Shown: positions 1-11,160 of the stretch, piece by piece
Layout: each line of letters opens with the position of its first letter
Position numbering within the stretch: position 1 is the first letter of the stretch
NCBI GenBank assembly: GCA_963920765.1
Contig: OY987251.1
Span: 2,048,501 to 2,112,500, forward strand
Length of the DNA: 64,000 nucleotides
Reading direction: 5' to 3'
DNA from: Ulota crispa
Lineage: Eukaryota; Streptophyta; Bryopsida; Orthotrichales; Orthotrichaceae
Program-made: the position numbers and the translations under genes
The notes under the pieces: generated by a model
Databases searched by the model: none
Told to the model about the DNA's origin: nothing
What the model saw: only the letters and a program-made list of their open reading frames with translations

Positions 1-142
1 ACCTTTTTATACCCCACCCACATTCCAAGTTGGTGCCTAAATGCTACTACTCTATTTTGCAAAGCAAGAAAGACTGCTCCAAATGTGTCCAATATATGAA
101 AGTTTTGTGTTGCAAAAGCACATGAAAACCAACATTATTTAA
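1..142 (+). repeat. Left part of dispersed Mutator-like repeat, cut by a TTAA insertion
   Basis: This stretch aligns in the same orientation with 57421-57559, sharing the run from the 'ttggt-cctagaggctactact' area through 'gaaaaccaatattatttaa'. At 139-142 the similarity stops at a TTAA, and the matching copy simply continues with 'gattctg'. The continuation of this copy is found at 16042 onward. It is therefore the left flank of a nested insertion. The true left end of the repeat lies outside the window. Confidence 0.8.
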
Positions 143-531
143 CCCCAAAAGGACCAAGCCCTTTTTTCAATGAAAGTTACTAAAAACTGCCACTATTGGA
201 GGAATGAGTATAAAAGTAGGAAAAACAATTATTTTTGGAAATCCAACCTTAAGATCTTGCCCTAGACTATGGGAGGTACTTGTGAGAAAAAAATCAGCTC
301 ATTCTAGATGTAGAGGAGTGAGATATTGACTTTTGAAGTGAAAAAAAAGTTTTTTTTCCTGCTACCCAAAATTTTTAGAAGTCTCTAATTGCCTCTAAAT
401 TAAAAAAACTGCTCTACGCAAATTTGAGGTTTATTTTTCCCATGTAGAAGACCAAGTTTGGTAAGTGTGGGACAATTTTCAAATGAATTGGAGGTGTGAA
501 ACATACTTTGTAAAATCTTGCAATGCCATAA
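143..531 (+). mobile_element. TTAA-flanked (piggyBac-like) MITE, left half
   Basis: The segment begins CCCCAAAAGGACCAAGCCC directly after TTAA (139-142) and matches the complement of 40697-40330 along its length. The other half is at 15498-16041; the two halves were separated by the large Mutator-like element. Without that insertion the copy is 933 bp, almost the same as the copies at 39764-40697 (934 bp) and 60938-61866 (929 bp). The ends read TTAA-CCCCTAAAGGACC and GGTCCTTTAGGGG-TTAA in the family. TTAA target duplication and CCC-starting ends are the hallmark of piggyBac-type transposition; no transposase is present. Confidence 0.85.
523..531. repeat. Left copy of 9-bp target-site duplication ATGCCATAA
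   Basis: ATGCCATAA occurs here and again at 15489-15497, exactly flanking the 532-15488 element. Joining the sequence before it to the sequence after the second copy restores an uninterrupted TTAA element, as seen on the minus strand near 40330, where the site reads ATGTTGTAA. Nine base pairs is the typical target duplication of Mutator-like elements. Confidence 0.92.
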
Positions 532-600
532 AGCAACAATGCTAGCGTGCGAGCCTAGAGTGGCGAGCGTGAAATCCATGAGCAAGGAGCGTGAAACTTG
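532..600 (+). repeat. Left terminus of the giant Mutator-like element
   Basis: The terminus contains ATGCTAGCGTGCGAGC followed by GGCGAGCGTG, CATGAGC and GGAGCGTG. The GCTA-x-x-GTGxGAGC core also occurs at three other element ends in the window (17598 in complement, 54064, 59153 in complement). The repeated GAGC/GCGTG words are candidate transposase-binding sites; that role is inference. Confidence 0.7.
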
Positions 601-2051
601 GAATTATTGGGGGAAATTGATAACTTTCAGTTCATTTCATTTTATTTGCAAGGTAAAAGTGAAAATAGTTATCAAAAAAACATTTAGCACCTATGACCAT
701 GGAAATAGGGTTGAACCCAAGACCGTGGGATTGTCATGGAATTTCTAGAATGGGTTTTGGAGGTGGTGTACATGTAGGAGTTTTTCTAACAATAATTCAC
801 CTAGAATGTTAGAAATAGCAAAAACAAATATAAGGAACTAACCCATATATGATTTAGGGTGACCGGTTCAGGGTTGAGTGGAACAAACAGTTTAGGGCAT
901 TGGTTTACTACATTTCATCATTGCAGGGTCTAGGGTTTAGGGTCTAGAAAGGTTAATCCAATATATGTTTAACCACAATGGAATACAAATCATGAAATGG
1001 GTTCCAACATCAATGACATAAACATTGAAGCCAAAACATTGAACTAAAGTGAAGGTCAAGCAGTGCTAAATCAAGTAAAGGATAAGGATAACCAATTAGG
1101 GTTTAGGAAATACAAAAGATAATAGTAGTGGGAGAAGGATTATTCAAGGTAACAAACTTGAGCAGGTTCAAATTGCCATGTAGTACATAATGATAGAAAC
1201 TAAAGTGGTTTCCCACAAGCAATATTAAAAAAATGTAATGTCCCTGCACAGGGGGTTGTCAACAACACTGTAGAAAAAGATGATATAATATTTTGATAAA
1301 ATCTATACCTAATGAGTGGTATTGACATCACTAATAACCCACAAAATGCATTCAACTACTCTTGCAGCTTGATAACTCTAGTTTTAATAAGTAGCGTTTT
1401 GATTTTTGTGTAGCTAAAGCTAGGGCCATGTATGAACTTGTCATTGTGAAGGTCCATGCAACATAAGTATAAAAAAAAATAGTATAAGTGCTTGCAGTTC
1501 ACATATTGATGACGTCCTCCAATGGCAGAGATTGTCATGTTTACAAAATCAAGGCAATTGCAGGTTGGAAAACTTCCAATTGTCAGACGGTGCACACTTC
1601 TCTGTTGCTTTGGTCCTGTCTCAAGAGAAACAATTGCGCCCAATGCTGGCAAGGTAGTAGAGTGACCCCCAAAATCTTCCCTTTAACATTTGCAGCACTT
1701 TCTCACTTGTTTTTTTGCTCAAGAGTTGGCACTTTGGTGCCACGATAGATTGTGGAATTTTGCCTCTTTGTTGGGTATGAATCTAGATTAGGAGGGGCCT
1801 GAGTGTATAATGTGCACTCAAAATTAGATGAGACGCCAAATAGTTGACACAGAGATAATGCTGGCTTTTGTTGTAAACGGAAACTAGCATGTTGCAAGAG
1901 AATAGACTCTTCTTTGCTCAATTCTGTCCCTACTAAAATTGGCCAGATATCTGGAACTGTAGGCCAATCAATGACCTAACTTTGTTTAGAGCCTTTCACA
2001 CAACGGTGAATGTCATCAGCACAGCTAGAACTTCACAGTGCGAATGAAAAT
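601..2051. other. Non-coding left flank inside the giant element
   Basis: No convincing gene is seen here. Small open frames on both strands lack motifs and overlap one another. The stretch lies downstream of the transposase stop codon at 2052 and may hold its 3' untranslated region. A TTTAGGG-like string near 925-945 is too short to be a telomeric repeat. Confidence 0.5.
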
Positions 2052-5000
2052 CTAATTTGTTTCCATGATACAATAGAGCAGGAGTACCCTTTGAACCTCT
2101 TCCAACCTTGCAACACATTTGATATTTGAACCACACAATTGTGCGTGGCACTTAGCAGCTGACTTAAGCTTTAGCCTTGCAATGTGCCATTTGGAGGTAT
2201 CATAATCACTTTCATGTGGCATAGTTACATAGGTCTCCTCAAGAGCCTTCGGCAAGGAACTAGGTGCACCTTGGTTATTAGGCACTGCAGTAGTTGTCCT
2301 CCTCTTCACGCGTGGCTCAGAGAAATTAACCTTGTCCAAACAATGGGAGTCCTCCTCGTTACCAACAGGAGTGCCTGCTTTTCTCTTAGAACTACCAAAC
2401 ACCTCCTTACCCTCAAAGTGGAGAATGCGGGTTCCAATATTTTTTGCCCCTAGCAACGAGTTCAAAGCATCAACTATTATTTTTGGATCACCACTTTGCC
2501 TAGCAGCCCTTACTCGTAGCTCATGTGTATTTGGACCAAAACCTGGGGCACTTCCATGCAAATATGCTCTAAAGTTTGTCATTTGCTGCCAAGCTTGTAT
2601 GCTGTCGTCACATGTGACTTTGGATAAATTCTTCCCACAGTTTCTTGGCATTTGCAACCATTTGTTGTGCACGATCTTTGACAAATTGCAAGTGGGCATA
2701 TCCGCCAATTCATCTAAGTTCAAGTTCTGCACAGCAAAGAACATCCAATGCAAAGATATACTTAGCAAATGCAACGTAAATAGATATTCCCACAAGGCCA
2801 TGACTAACACTTCATTTCAGAAAATGTTAAGCATGAAAGAGAGAATGGTCTCAATTGCTGGGACCATAACTTCAAAACAAAGAGCACAGAGACAAGTCAT
2901 CCAATGGATGGTTGCTTCCAATAGTCCACGATGGATATATAATTAACTAATAATGACTCTCTCATGAAAATTAATTCAAAGGAACACACTATTGGAACTG
3001 CCAAAATTGAATGTGAAATTCATGTGTATTTTTAAGTTTTTTTCAAACTTGAATAGTTAGGCGTCATTTTCATTAAAAAGGGAAAAAAAAGTGCAATCAT
3101 GGTGACCCCTCGGAGCACATTTGTCCACAAATGAGCTTTGGGGGGACATTATGACTGCACGTTTTTTTCCTTTTTTTTTGAAAATGACACCTAACTATTC
3201 CTTGCAATGGAGATTCAAGGGTTATTATTTGGAATGTAACAAATTCAAAGTAATGATCTAAATGTATTGTTGTGATAAAGATGTGCATGTAGTTTTTCTC
3301 TTCAAAACTAATAATTTTAAGAAATTAACTTGCTGCAGGGAACTACTACCCCTATGCATGTTTCAGTGGCATATGGAATAAAATAACAACAGGAGGTTTA
3401 GACATAAGTCCATTCCCAAAAAATTATAATATTATTGACCACATAGAGAGCGCTTCTAACTTTACGAGAGAAACCAAAAAATATCTTGAAAAAACATAAT
3501 GAACTATGCGGATTATACTCGGACCCAGAGCACATTTGTGAACGAATGTGGTCCTAGAGGTTTACCAAGCCGTGGACATTGCAAAACTTTCTATGATGAC
3601 TAAGATGTGAGTTTCAAAAATTGTTGACTTAAATTTTAATAGCAATACACATAACAAACAGCAGCAAGATGGAATGTGTTGGAGACAACGTCAGTGCTGA
3701 TTTGAGTACCAAAAAAGTCTTACAATACACATTGCTTTTATTGAAATGAACTACTTTCACACATGATATATATTTCAATATAGATAGAAAGGAAATTGAC
3801 ATGTAGCAATAATGCTTCAATAATTTAGTAAGGTTTACATACCATTTGCATTGGGCCACCCCATTGCCAATACCGAAAGTGCCAAAAGGCTAGCCAATGA
3901 CTTAGATGACACAATGCGTCTTCATTAGCAGCTCCAAATGATAACCACCAAGATCGAATAGCTAAATACCTGGTCTCAGCAATCTTAATAGTAGCAAAGT
4001 CCTTTTATTGCGTGCAAAGTTGCTTGTGTTGATTCCAAAAGGCCTCTTTAATATATTTTTTGGTATGTTTCACCATTGACGTGGTTTAGTAGACTAAACA
4101 AGTCCTTTCCTTGTTTGGCATGACTTCATCACGTTTCCTAGAGTCAAAAACAATTTGCAAAGCCTTCCAGTTTGACATTGCACTGTCAGCCATAAATCCT
4201 TTCAAGTTTGGATTGTCCACGCTAAATCTACTCATTATAGTAATAAGGGATCTCCAAAATTGCACTTGAATTTTTGTATTCTCTAACTGCATATCACAAA
4301 TGGCAATTGTCATCACCTTCTTATATCCTGAGTCATACACATGGCACGCCATAGTGGTCTAGTCTTCAAGTCATTTCACATGATCAAACATCATCTAAGA
4401 CAATTGCAAGTCCCCACCTATCTGCATCCTTCTAACTAAATCAACTCCACTCCTAGGTCCGCCTGTCAACATTTTAAAGAGATATACTTTCTCTTTACCT
4501 TGTCCAAAGAAAACATTGTCATGGATGAATTCAAATATGGCTAGTCTCTTCATGGTCATGATGTTATCAATGACCCCTCCCTTGTTATTTGATCGTAATC
4601 CGGATATGACATTGCAATATTTGGATTGCTTAAGTACTGAAACTTATTTGTGATTTTGTTTCTACCAGTATCGTCTAGCATTCTCTTCTCACCCTCTCCA
4701 CTATGGTATAAGTGATTAGCTAGGAATTTCTCTCCAGCTGCCAAAGCAATAGCAAAGTTTGTTGCTTTGGGAGTTCTAGCTACTTTTGCTGCAATAAGAT
4801 TATGAGTTTCATTTGCCAAGTCTCTAAACAATCCTTTTGCAACAGGGTGATTGTGATTTCCTAAATGAATAGTTGCCCTGCTCATGTTGCTCATGTTGCT
4901 ATATATATAATAAATTCTAGAGTCGCACAACTCAACACAGATGCGGACTTGCTTGAAAACCTTGTAAACCACTGTACTCTCCTTTGGTGGATCAGTAGAA

Positions 5001-5375
5001 ATTGCAAAAGCAAATGTAGTACTACCACTCCACTCCATTTCATTACAACAATTTGCCCTCACTAAGTAATCACAATCTAGGTTTTGACAAGTCAAATGCC
5101 CTACACAACCCGCTTTACAAAACTTGAGCTTATTCTCATTGTGAATATTGGTAGTAACCAATTTACACCAAAAAAGACCATTGTATTGTTTATCCATACC
5201 TTTCAAGTTCTTGGCTGCAGAAGCACAAGCACTAGATCAACTAGGTGGTAGTTCAAAGATGACATTGCCATCAAACAACAAAGGGAGGTACTGCATGCAA
5301 CGGTGCAAAATAGTAGAATAGTTCAACTGTGATAGCTCGCTCCTGCTAAGTTGCATGCTTCCTAATTCTTTCAAT
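2052..5375 (-). pseudogene. Mutator-like (MULE) transposase pseudogene
   Basis: Reading the minus strand from about 5375 to 3846 gives one almost continuous frame. First comes a Cys/His-rich N-terminal region (CKAGC, CQNLDC, then HLGNHNHP) resembling GCM1/FLYWCH-type zinc fingers fused to MULE transposases. Then comes a MULE DDE-type core with VMTIAICDMQ (about 4290-4320) and GFMADSAMSNWKALQIVF (about 4150-4205), ending in WLAFWHFRYWQWGG. A GTATGT donor follows at about 3846, and a last exon from an acceptor at 2727-2729 runs to 2052, starting with NLDELADMPTCNLSKIVHNKWL. In-frame stops occur near 5235 (TGA), in a cluster near 4350-4400, at 4086 (TAG) and near 4015. The middle, 2730-3845, looks intronic. 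It is divergent from the methyltransferase-like gene in the same element. The protein would cut and join the element's ends in the nucleus; this copy cannot. Confidence 0.8.
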
Positions 5376-5388
5376 TAATGTAAAATAC

Positions 5389-6099
5389 TCAATTCACCAA
5401 CAGCTTGTGGATACACAGGAAGACGTGAACTATTTGACCTTTCTTCACAAGCAAATAGATTGGGTTGTCCATTGGGCAATTGTGACATACCAACAGTACC
5501 CGAGACTTGTGGGGAAGAAAAGGATGAACTTTGTCACAAACATCTCTTTTAACTATGTCGCCATCTGATTCACTAGACAATTCTAAGATGGAACAAAGTT
5601 TCTCCACTTTCACAACCTGCAGAAGGAATGCTGAAGGTACAACATCATCATTGAGAGGAACAACAATAGCAATAGGGGAAATTGGAAGGCAAGGCATATC
5701 TACACTAGAACCACTAGAATTCAGCTGTGGCTTTCAATTACTATAAGAGGAGTTTGCTGAAGGGAGGCCGTAAACACAAAATGATCCACAAAACAAGTTC
5801 TAGTAGTCACCAGCATCATCTATTGACTTTGTAACAAGGTTGCACTGTAACAACTCACCACTTTTTGATCTACTCTCCTCTTCAACATAAACTAAATCCT
5901 CAATGAAACAAAAACAAACATGAAGAAGATGATTCAAAACCTTAGCTCTGCCATGACAATCCAAAGGAACAATCAAAGGAACCTTGTTTCCATTAGCACA
6001 AATAGAGGCCATGGTGCCAAAGAAACTAACTACCTGATCATTACAGAATAGAAACACAATTCTTGGACAACACAAAGATGGGCATCTAGCACTTAACAA
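5389..6099 (-). other. Possible N-terminal exons of the transposase pseudogene
   Basis: Two minus-strand frames (5389-5697 and 5800-6099) lie just upstream of the recognisable transposase. One contains an acidic stretch around VEKLCSILELSSESDGD; the other contains several cysteines. They fit the place of 5' exons, but I see no diagnostic motif, so the assignment rests on position and strand only. Confidence 0.35.
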
Positions 6100-7974
6100 G
6101 GAAGCATGGTTTAACGGGCCTTGGGTATAAGATTAGGGACACACAGACGCAAAAGGAGAACCATCCACATTATTCAATGGGTTTGCCAACCACATGAATG
6201 CTTCTGCCTGTAAATCTATTGGGAACATAGATATTCTATAGCCTAGGTACCTAGTAATTCATAAGATTTTGTAGATTGTGACGATAAAGCTGAAGTTGTG
6301 GTTAGTGGATGTTAATGCATATTTGACTAACAGATAAGATAGTATTTTTGCTAGATATAAAATTTGCCAGTGACACCATCACCATAGAAACAAGCTATAT
6401 AATAACAAAGTGGCAGTACTAACGGCTTCTTTGACAAGTGTCAAAAGATCCAGCTGCAACATTTTAAAAGAAATTGTACTTGATAGCAAAGGTGGTGTTC
6501 AAATGAAGGCAGCATATATTTTGTGTACATTAAACCATTCAAAATGAATACTCTAATAGGGTTTGAGCTTTGGAAATTGACACACCTAATTAAGCATTAA
6601 ATGAATGTGTAAGCCACAAATATAATTGTCAAGTATGCCGCCGCTATACACAAAGAAGTTCCACCAAACTTAGGCGGAAAATTAACAAAGAGCAACTGCA
6701 TAAAGATTGCAATCTGATAGTAAGGGGCAGATATTGATACTTTGAATATTGTCCACAAATCTATATAATATAGGGATGCTTATGTTCTCTTGATTTTGTA
6801 CAGCTATATGGCCAGCACACTTGTCCAATTATATTGTAGTAAGGAACTTCCAAAACTTACATAGCATTCACATAGAAAGCCAAGGATGAATTCTTCCTAA
6901 GATCCCATCAAAAAACAACTTTATCATTCCAAGAGAAAGGACAAATCTCATTGCTATAATTTCATTCAAATGAAAAAGCCTCTTTTGTGGATTTGTAGTG
7001 AGTTCCAAATGTCTTGCACTTCACAACACATAAGGCAGCAACCAAGGACAATTTTGTGGTTGTATTGAGGGGAAGAAAAGTTGATCATAGAGGGCGGGGG
7101 CAAGGTGATCCAAGTTTGTAGTTTTTGCAAAGGATGAAGAGGTGCACAAAACTTTTGTCCGAGCTTTTGGAAAAGTGCAACAAAGTACAGAGAGTATTGT
7201 CATTTGAGGAAAACATAGCAATGGACGATATGGACATTTGTATTGCAATAGTACAAGGCTTTGGCACTACATTGAGCAAAGGGTGCTCCTCCTTAGTGTC
7301 AAGTGCTGGTGAAACTTTACATCAGGTTAGACCCTTTTGATGTTTGATTGCTTCATGTCTAAAGAAAGTCAGTCATATCTTGCCGTTTAGTCTAGTGTAG
7401 CATCTCATCAAATAACTCAATCCAATAATCCATTGTTGAAAATGTTGCACTTCATTATATAAAGGGGATGGTAGAATGCTGCACTATTATTTACGTGGAC
7501 TGATGAATTTAGAAATATTTGATTATGCTATAGTTTCACAGAAATAAATTACATAGACTGTGTGGAGTAATTAATAAATTTGGTATAAAATTAACTTCAT
7601 ACATAGTTGCATTTGAGGTTCAATATCTAAGTAGACCGTACAAGACACTATATTATTCATGAATAATTACTACTTGATTATAAACTCTTTTTTCAAGCAC
7701 ATATGAAGTATCCAAAGCAAAATAGAGTAACATAACAAAGAATTAAATGATTTCATGTTTCATAGCAAATAATTTATTAGCGGTATGAACTTCATTAATT
7801 CGGAAACACAATGGCTACATAAAAGAAGTCATTTGACCTTACATAATAGAAGGTAACAACATAAAGTATAAACAATGCTACTAACCATTATTTGTGATTG
7901 CCCTTAACATTAGAATTTAATTAAAGCAACCAAGATCCCTAGCCAACAGTGATCAATATCTGTAGGAGATCCTA
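6100..7974. other. Divergent intergenic region between transposase and methyltransferase-like genes
   Basis: This is the shared upstream region of two divergent genes. A 71-codon plus-strand frame at 7125-7340 has no recognisable domain. AT content rises from about 7380 to 7970. Promoters for both genes should lie here, but I cannot single out a convincing TATA box because the region is uniformly AT-rich. Confidence 0.45.
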
Positions 7975-8636
7975 TGAGTGCACAGCCATAGGCTTTAGGG
8001 TTCCTCCTTGACGTTTGCATTCTCCTCCGCTGTTTCCGCAGCTGCTACACTAGCTCCCTCTGTGTTCAGCGGTCCCTTTCTGTTTTGCGTTTGCAGAAAC
8101 CTTATCGTCACTGCGCCTTTCCGGCTGACAAACGGCGCGTCTGTTCTGTGTAAGTATCCTTGTTAAGCTGCATGTGTCACAATTTGCTGTACTTGTGTTA
8201 CTTGGATTTCAACTTTGTGTACGCAGGCATCATAGTTGCCGACTCCGTTTGGGTAAATTCTCTAGTCGCTGCGGTTTTAGGGTTTAGGGATTGTCTTAGA
8301 TCTTCCTCCATCTCTCTGAAGTTACAATTTTGCGTAAGCTCCAAGCAGGTAGAGATTGATTTAGACCAATGTATGTACACTCGCAGGGATGAATTTTAGT
8401 CAAAATTGGGGTTTCTATAGGAGGGTTGCAAACTAGACCTTGATGTACTTCAAAGCATTTCACTGCCACATCAAAATTGCTTCTTTAGAAAACCTCAAAC
8501 AACTTTGTACCTTACTGTCTCTATCACCGCGATCTTGTAGAACGTGTAGATCTCAAAGGAACTCCTCATTTTTGTGCATTCAAAAAGTGACTTTACCTTA
8601 GGTTTGTTGATTTAGAGGGAGCAGTTGCCCGCTGAC
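7975..8636 (+). promoter_or_regulatory. Probable 5' leader of the ParB-methyltransferase-like gene
   Basis: Base composition shifts to clearly higher GC at about 7990-8150, with pyrimidine-rich, leader-like sequence ending in a GTAAGT donor at 8150. An acceptor (TACGCAG) precedes 8228, and a telo-box-like TTTTAGGGTTTAGGG lies near 8276-8290, a word often found near plant transcription starts. The first good in-frame start, in GACATGACC, is at 8637. The start and leader exons are inferred from composition and splice signals only. Confidence 0.45.
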
Positions 8637-9400
8637 ATGACCACTATCCAAGGGCAACGGAGGTATGCTTTGCAAGAGTCCAAGTCAAAGGGGGAGCATT
8701 GTTCACACGCACCAAACATAGCAAAGACGTCCTCCTAGGATGCTGTAAGTAGAGCTTAGAAATCTATGCTTTCAAAACACTAATCCACTTTATTGAGAAC
8801 CTATGACGGGAAGCATTTACATGTGCTAGCAATTCAACCTTGAAGATGTTTGACCAAATCCTAAGCCTCGATTCCTAAACCAATGAGACGGACCTGCCAA
8901 AACCTAATTATGCTACAACCTTAGCTTGTTGGTGAAATGGAATGAATGACGCCCAACACCTAAGTTTATGTGATCATGACTTTCTGTGGTACACCAGATT
9001 ACATACAAATACAAATATTTTGCAACGATAAAACAATAGAATCTGGAGTACTACAAATGAAATGCCTATGATTACTATTAGTATTAAATTGTTCTATGCA
9101 GAGACGACTCCCAATTCCAGCGGCGAGTGTCAAGAGGTTGCTACTCCCACAAACTTTTGAGGACAAGGAGATGCCTACAGTGCAAAGCACGTTTCCAAAG
9201 AGTCACAGCATTCACTTGCCTCCAGCACATCCTAAGGATGAGGACCTTGAAGAAATAGAGGAGGTGAGCCATACTAGGATTCAATTTTTGCCGTCCACTG
9301 CAATCTTTGCACTTAGAACAAATTACGCAAAAGGATGCCTTCATAATTCTTTGCTTGAAATTGTAATATTTCTACAACCCATCTTCAAAACTGTTTGTAG

Positions 9401-10068
9401 CCTCAGACTCCTCAATTGCCCATAAGGATGAGACAGCTAGAAATCGAAGGCACCAATATTCCAGGGACAAATTAGCAGGTAGAAATTGGGGATGATGAAG
9501 ATGTTTTGAGCCCAATAGATGCTGAACCTGATGAAGAGGTAGAGAAATTACTCAAGAGCAACCTCCGCCAATTGCAGAAGGTGGATGATGTGAAAAGCAT
9601 CGCTGGTTTGCGGAAGAAACCCAAGTTGCTCTTCCGCCTTTGTATTCCTCTAATTAGGCTGGTACCAATACCAGTGGTTAGGTCGACATTGTCTTGTGAC
9701 CTTACTAAGTTAGAGTATGAGTTTGTCCATGGCTATTGCAATGGGGCTGCGGTGTTCTATTTGTCGGTAATAAACAAAGAGGGCAACTCCTCAGACTTCT
9801 CAGCAAAGGAAATGGCATCATGGGGGTCACTTTGGCAGGTGAAGAATTCAGCGTTTGTGAAATCCCTTGGAGTGCATCAAGAGCTACAGTTTCTAAGATG
9901 TGCAAAATTGTATGTTTGCAATGGTAACCACAGAAGGCTGGAGTGGATTAATTATATAGAAACGCAACACCCACTAGACCCGAGCTGGCACTTATCTGTG
10001 GGCTCCTTTGTTCTAGAGACTAAAGGGCGCACTGAGATTGTCATGCAAATAATGCACAACATGAACAA
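9401..10068 (+). other. ParB/sulfiredoxin-like domain exon
   Basis: The exon starts after a TTTGTAG or, alternatively, after a CAG at 9476-9478, which would skip the TAG at 9473. It ends before GTAAGT at 10069. The frame reads an acidic start, LTKLEYEFVHGY-NGAAVFY, then KLYVCNGNHRRLEWINYI and SFVLETKGRTEIVMQIMHNMN. The hydrophobic strand followed by C/DGNHR and a helix matches the ParB-like nuclease/DNA-binding signature (DGxHR). The next exon continues with a HVKTNMVHTL helix. The ParB call rests mainly on this one motif and the fusion context. Confidence 0.55.
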
Positions 10069-10516
10069 GTAAGTACTTCAAGTTTGCCTATCATGCAGCT
10101 TCTGATCATACATTCTAAATGCCAACTATAGTTAGTGACACCAGAGAGCATGAACTTACCGCAACATCTATATTTTTGGTATCCAAGCATACCAAAGACT
10201 CGCATGTCAAAACAAATATGGTACACACATTATGCCATGTCCAGAAATACGGCCTTCTCCCCTTAGAAAAATTCAAGGATTTGCTTTGCCCAAGCAAACT
10301 CAAGAAGTGCAAGCAGACATCTACAAAGAAGACCTAGTATACTACATTGGCTGAAATACTTTCAAGCTTCATATTCCGGGTGAGTCATTTTGGACATCAA
10401 ATACAATACCCTTGTGATTGAGTTGTAATTGACATTGTGTAGCTTTGAAGATTTGCATGATACATGGACCCGCGCACTTTCTCTGGATATTGATTGAGGT
10501 CATTTGTGCGTTTAGG

Positions 10517-11160
10517 TGCGGGTGCTTGCACGCTTGCGAGTACCCTCACCGGCAAGGATGCTCACAGGCACACAAGCACCCGCGCTCCTTACTCTACATA
10601 ATAGCAACTTCTGTTGAAGGTGTTGCGGGTGCTTGCGCGCCCATGAGTGTCCTTGCCAACGATGACGCTTGTGGGCTTGCAAGCACCCGCGCTCTTTGCA
10701 AAAATGAGCTTGGGTGCTTGTGCGCCCGTGAGCATCCACGCCAGCAAGGGTACTTGCGGGCGCGCAAGCACCCGCACTCCTTGGATGAAAAAAGCGCGGG
10801 TGCATGCGCGCTCGCGAGCGTCCTTGCCGACAAGGGTACTCACGGGCGCGCAAGCACCCGCGCTCTTTGCAAGAATTGAGCGCGAGTGCTTGCGCTCCCA
10901 CGAGCATCCTTGCCGGCAAGGGTACTTGCGAGCAAGGGTACTTGCAAGCGCACAAGCATCTGTGCTCCTTGGATGAAAAAAGCACTGGTGCTTGCACACC
11001 CACAAGTGTCCTTGCCGACAAGGACGCTCGCGGGTGCTTGCGCTCCCGCGCTCCCTACTTTGCAGAATAGCAACTTTTGTTGAAGGGGCCGAGGGTGCTT
11101 GTGCGCTCGTGAGCACCCTCGTCGGCAAGGGTGCTTGTGGACACGCAAGCACCTGCACTT
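10517..11160. repeat. GC-rich array of about seven imperfect palindromic repeats
   Basis: About seven units of 70-100 bp start near 10517, 10623, 10710, 10797, 10882, 10983 and 11090. Each is itself an imperfect hairpin: arms of the type GCGGGTGCTTGCGCGCC and GGCGCGCAAGCACCCGC around a CCTTGCCGGCAAGG centre. Units are separated by three spacer types in the order A-B-C-B-C-A: A contains ATAGCAACTT-TGTTGAAGG, B contains TTTGCAA--TGAGC, C contains TTGGATGAAAAAAGC. The array is GC- and CpG-rich in otherwise AT-rich DNA and lies in an intron of the methyltransferase-like gene. Open frames across it on all strands are composition artefacts. Confidence 0.85.

Noticed and set aside
920-950. Telomere-like TTTAGGG string (also near 8280 and 49330)
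   Set aside because: Only one or two units occur at each place, as expected by chance or from telo-box promoter words.
8160-8399. 79-codon frame as a separate small gene
   Set aside because: It spans likely splice sites in the leader of the methyltransferase-like gene and has no recognisable domain.
10517-11160. CRISPR-like repeat-spacer layout
   Set aside because: The repeats are themselves diverged palindromes, the spacers are of only three recurring types, and the setting is an intron-bearing eukaryotic transposon.
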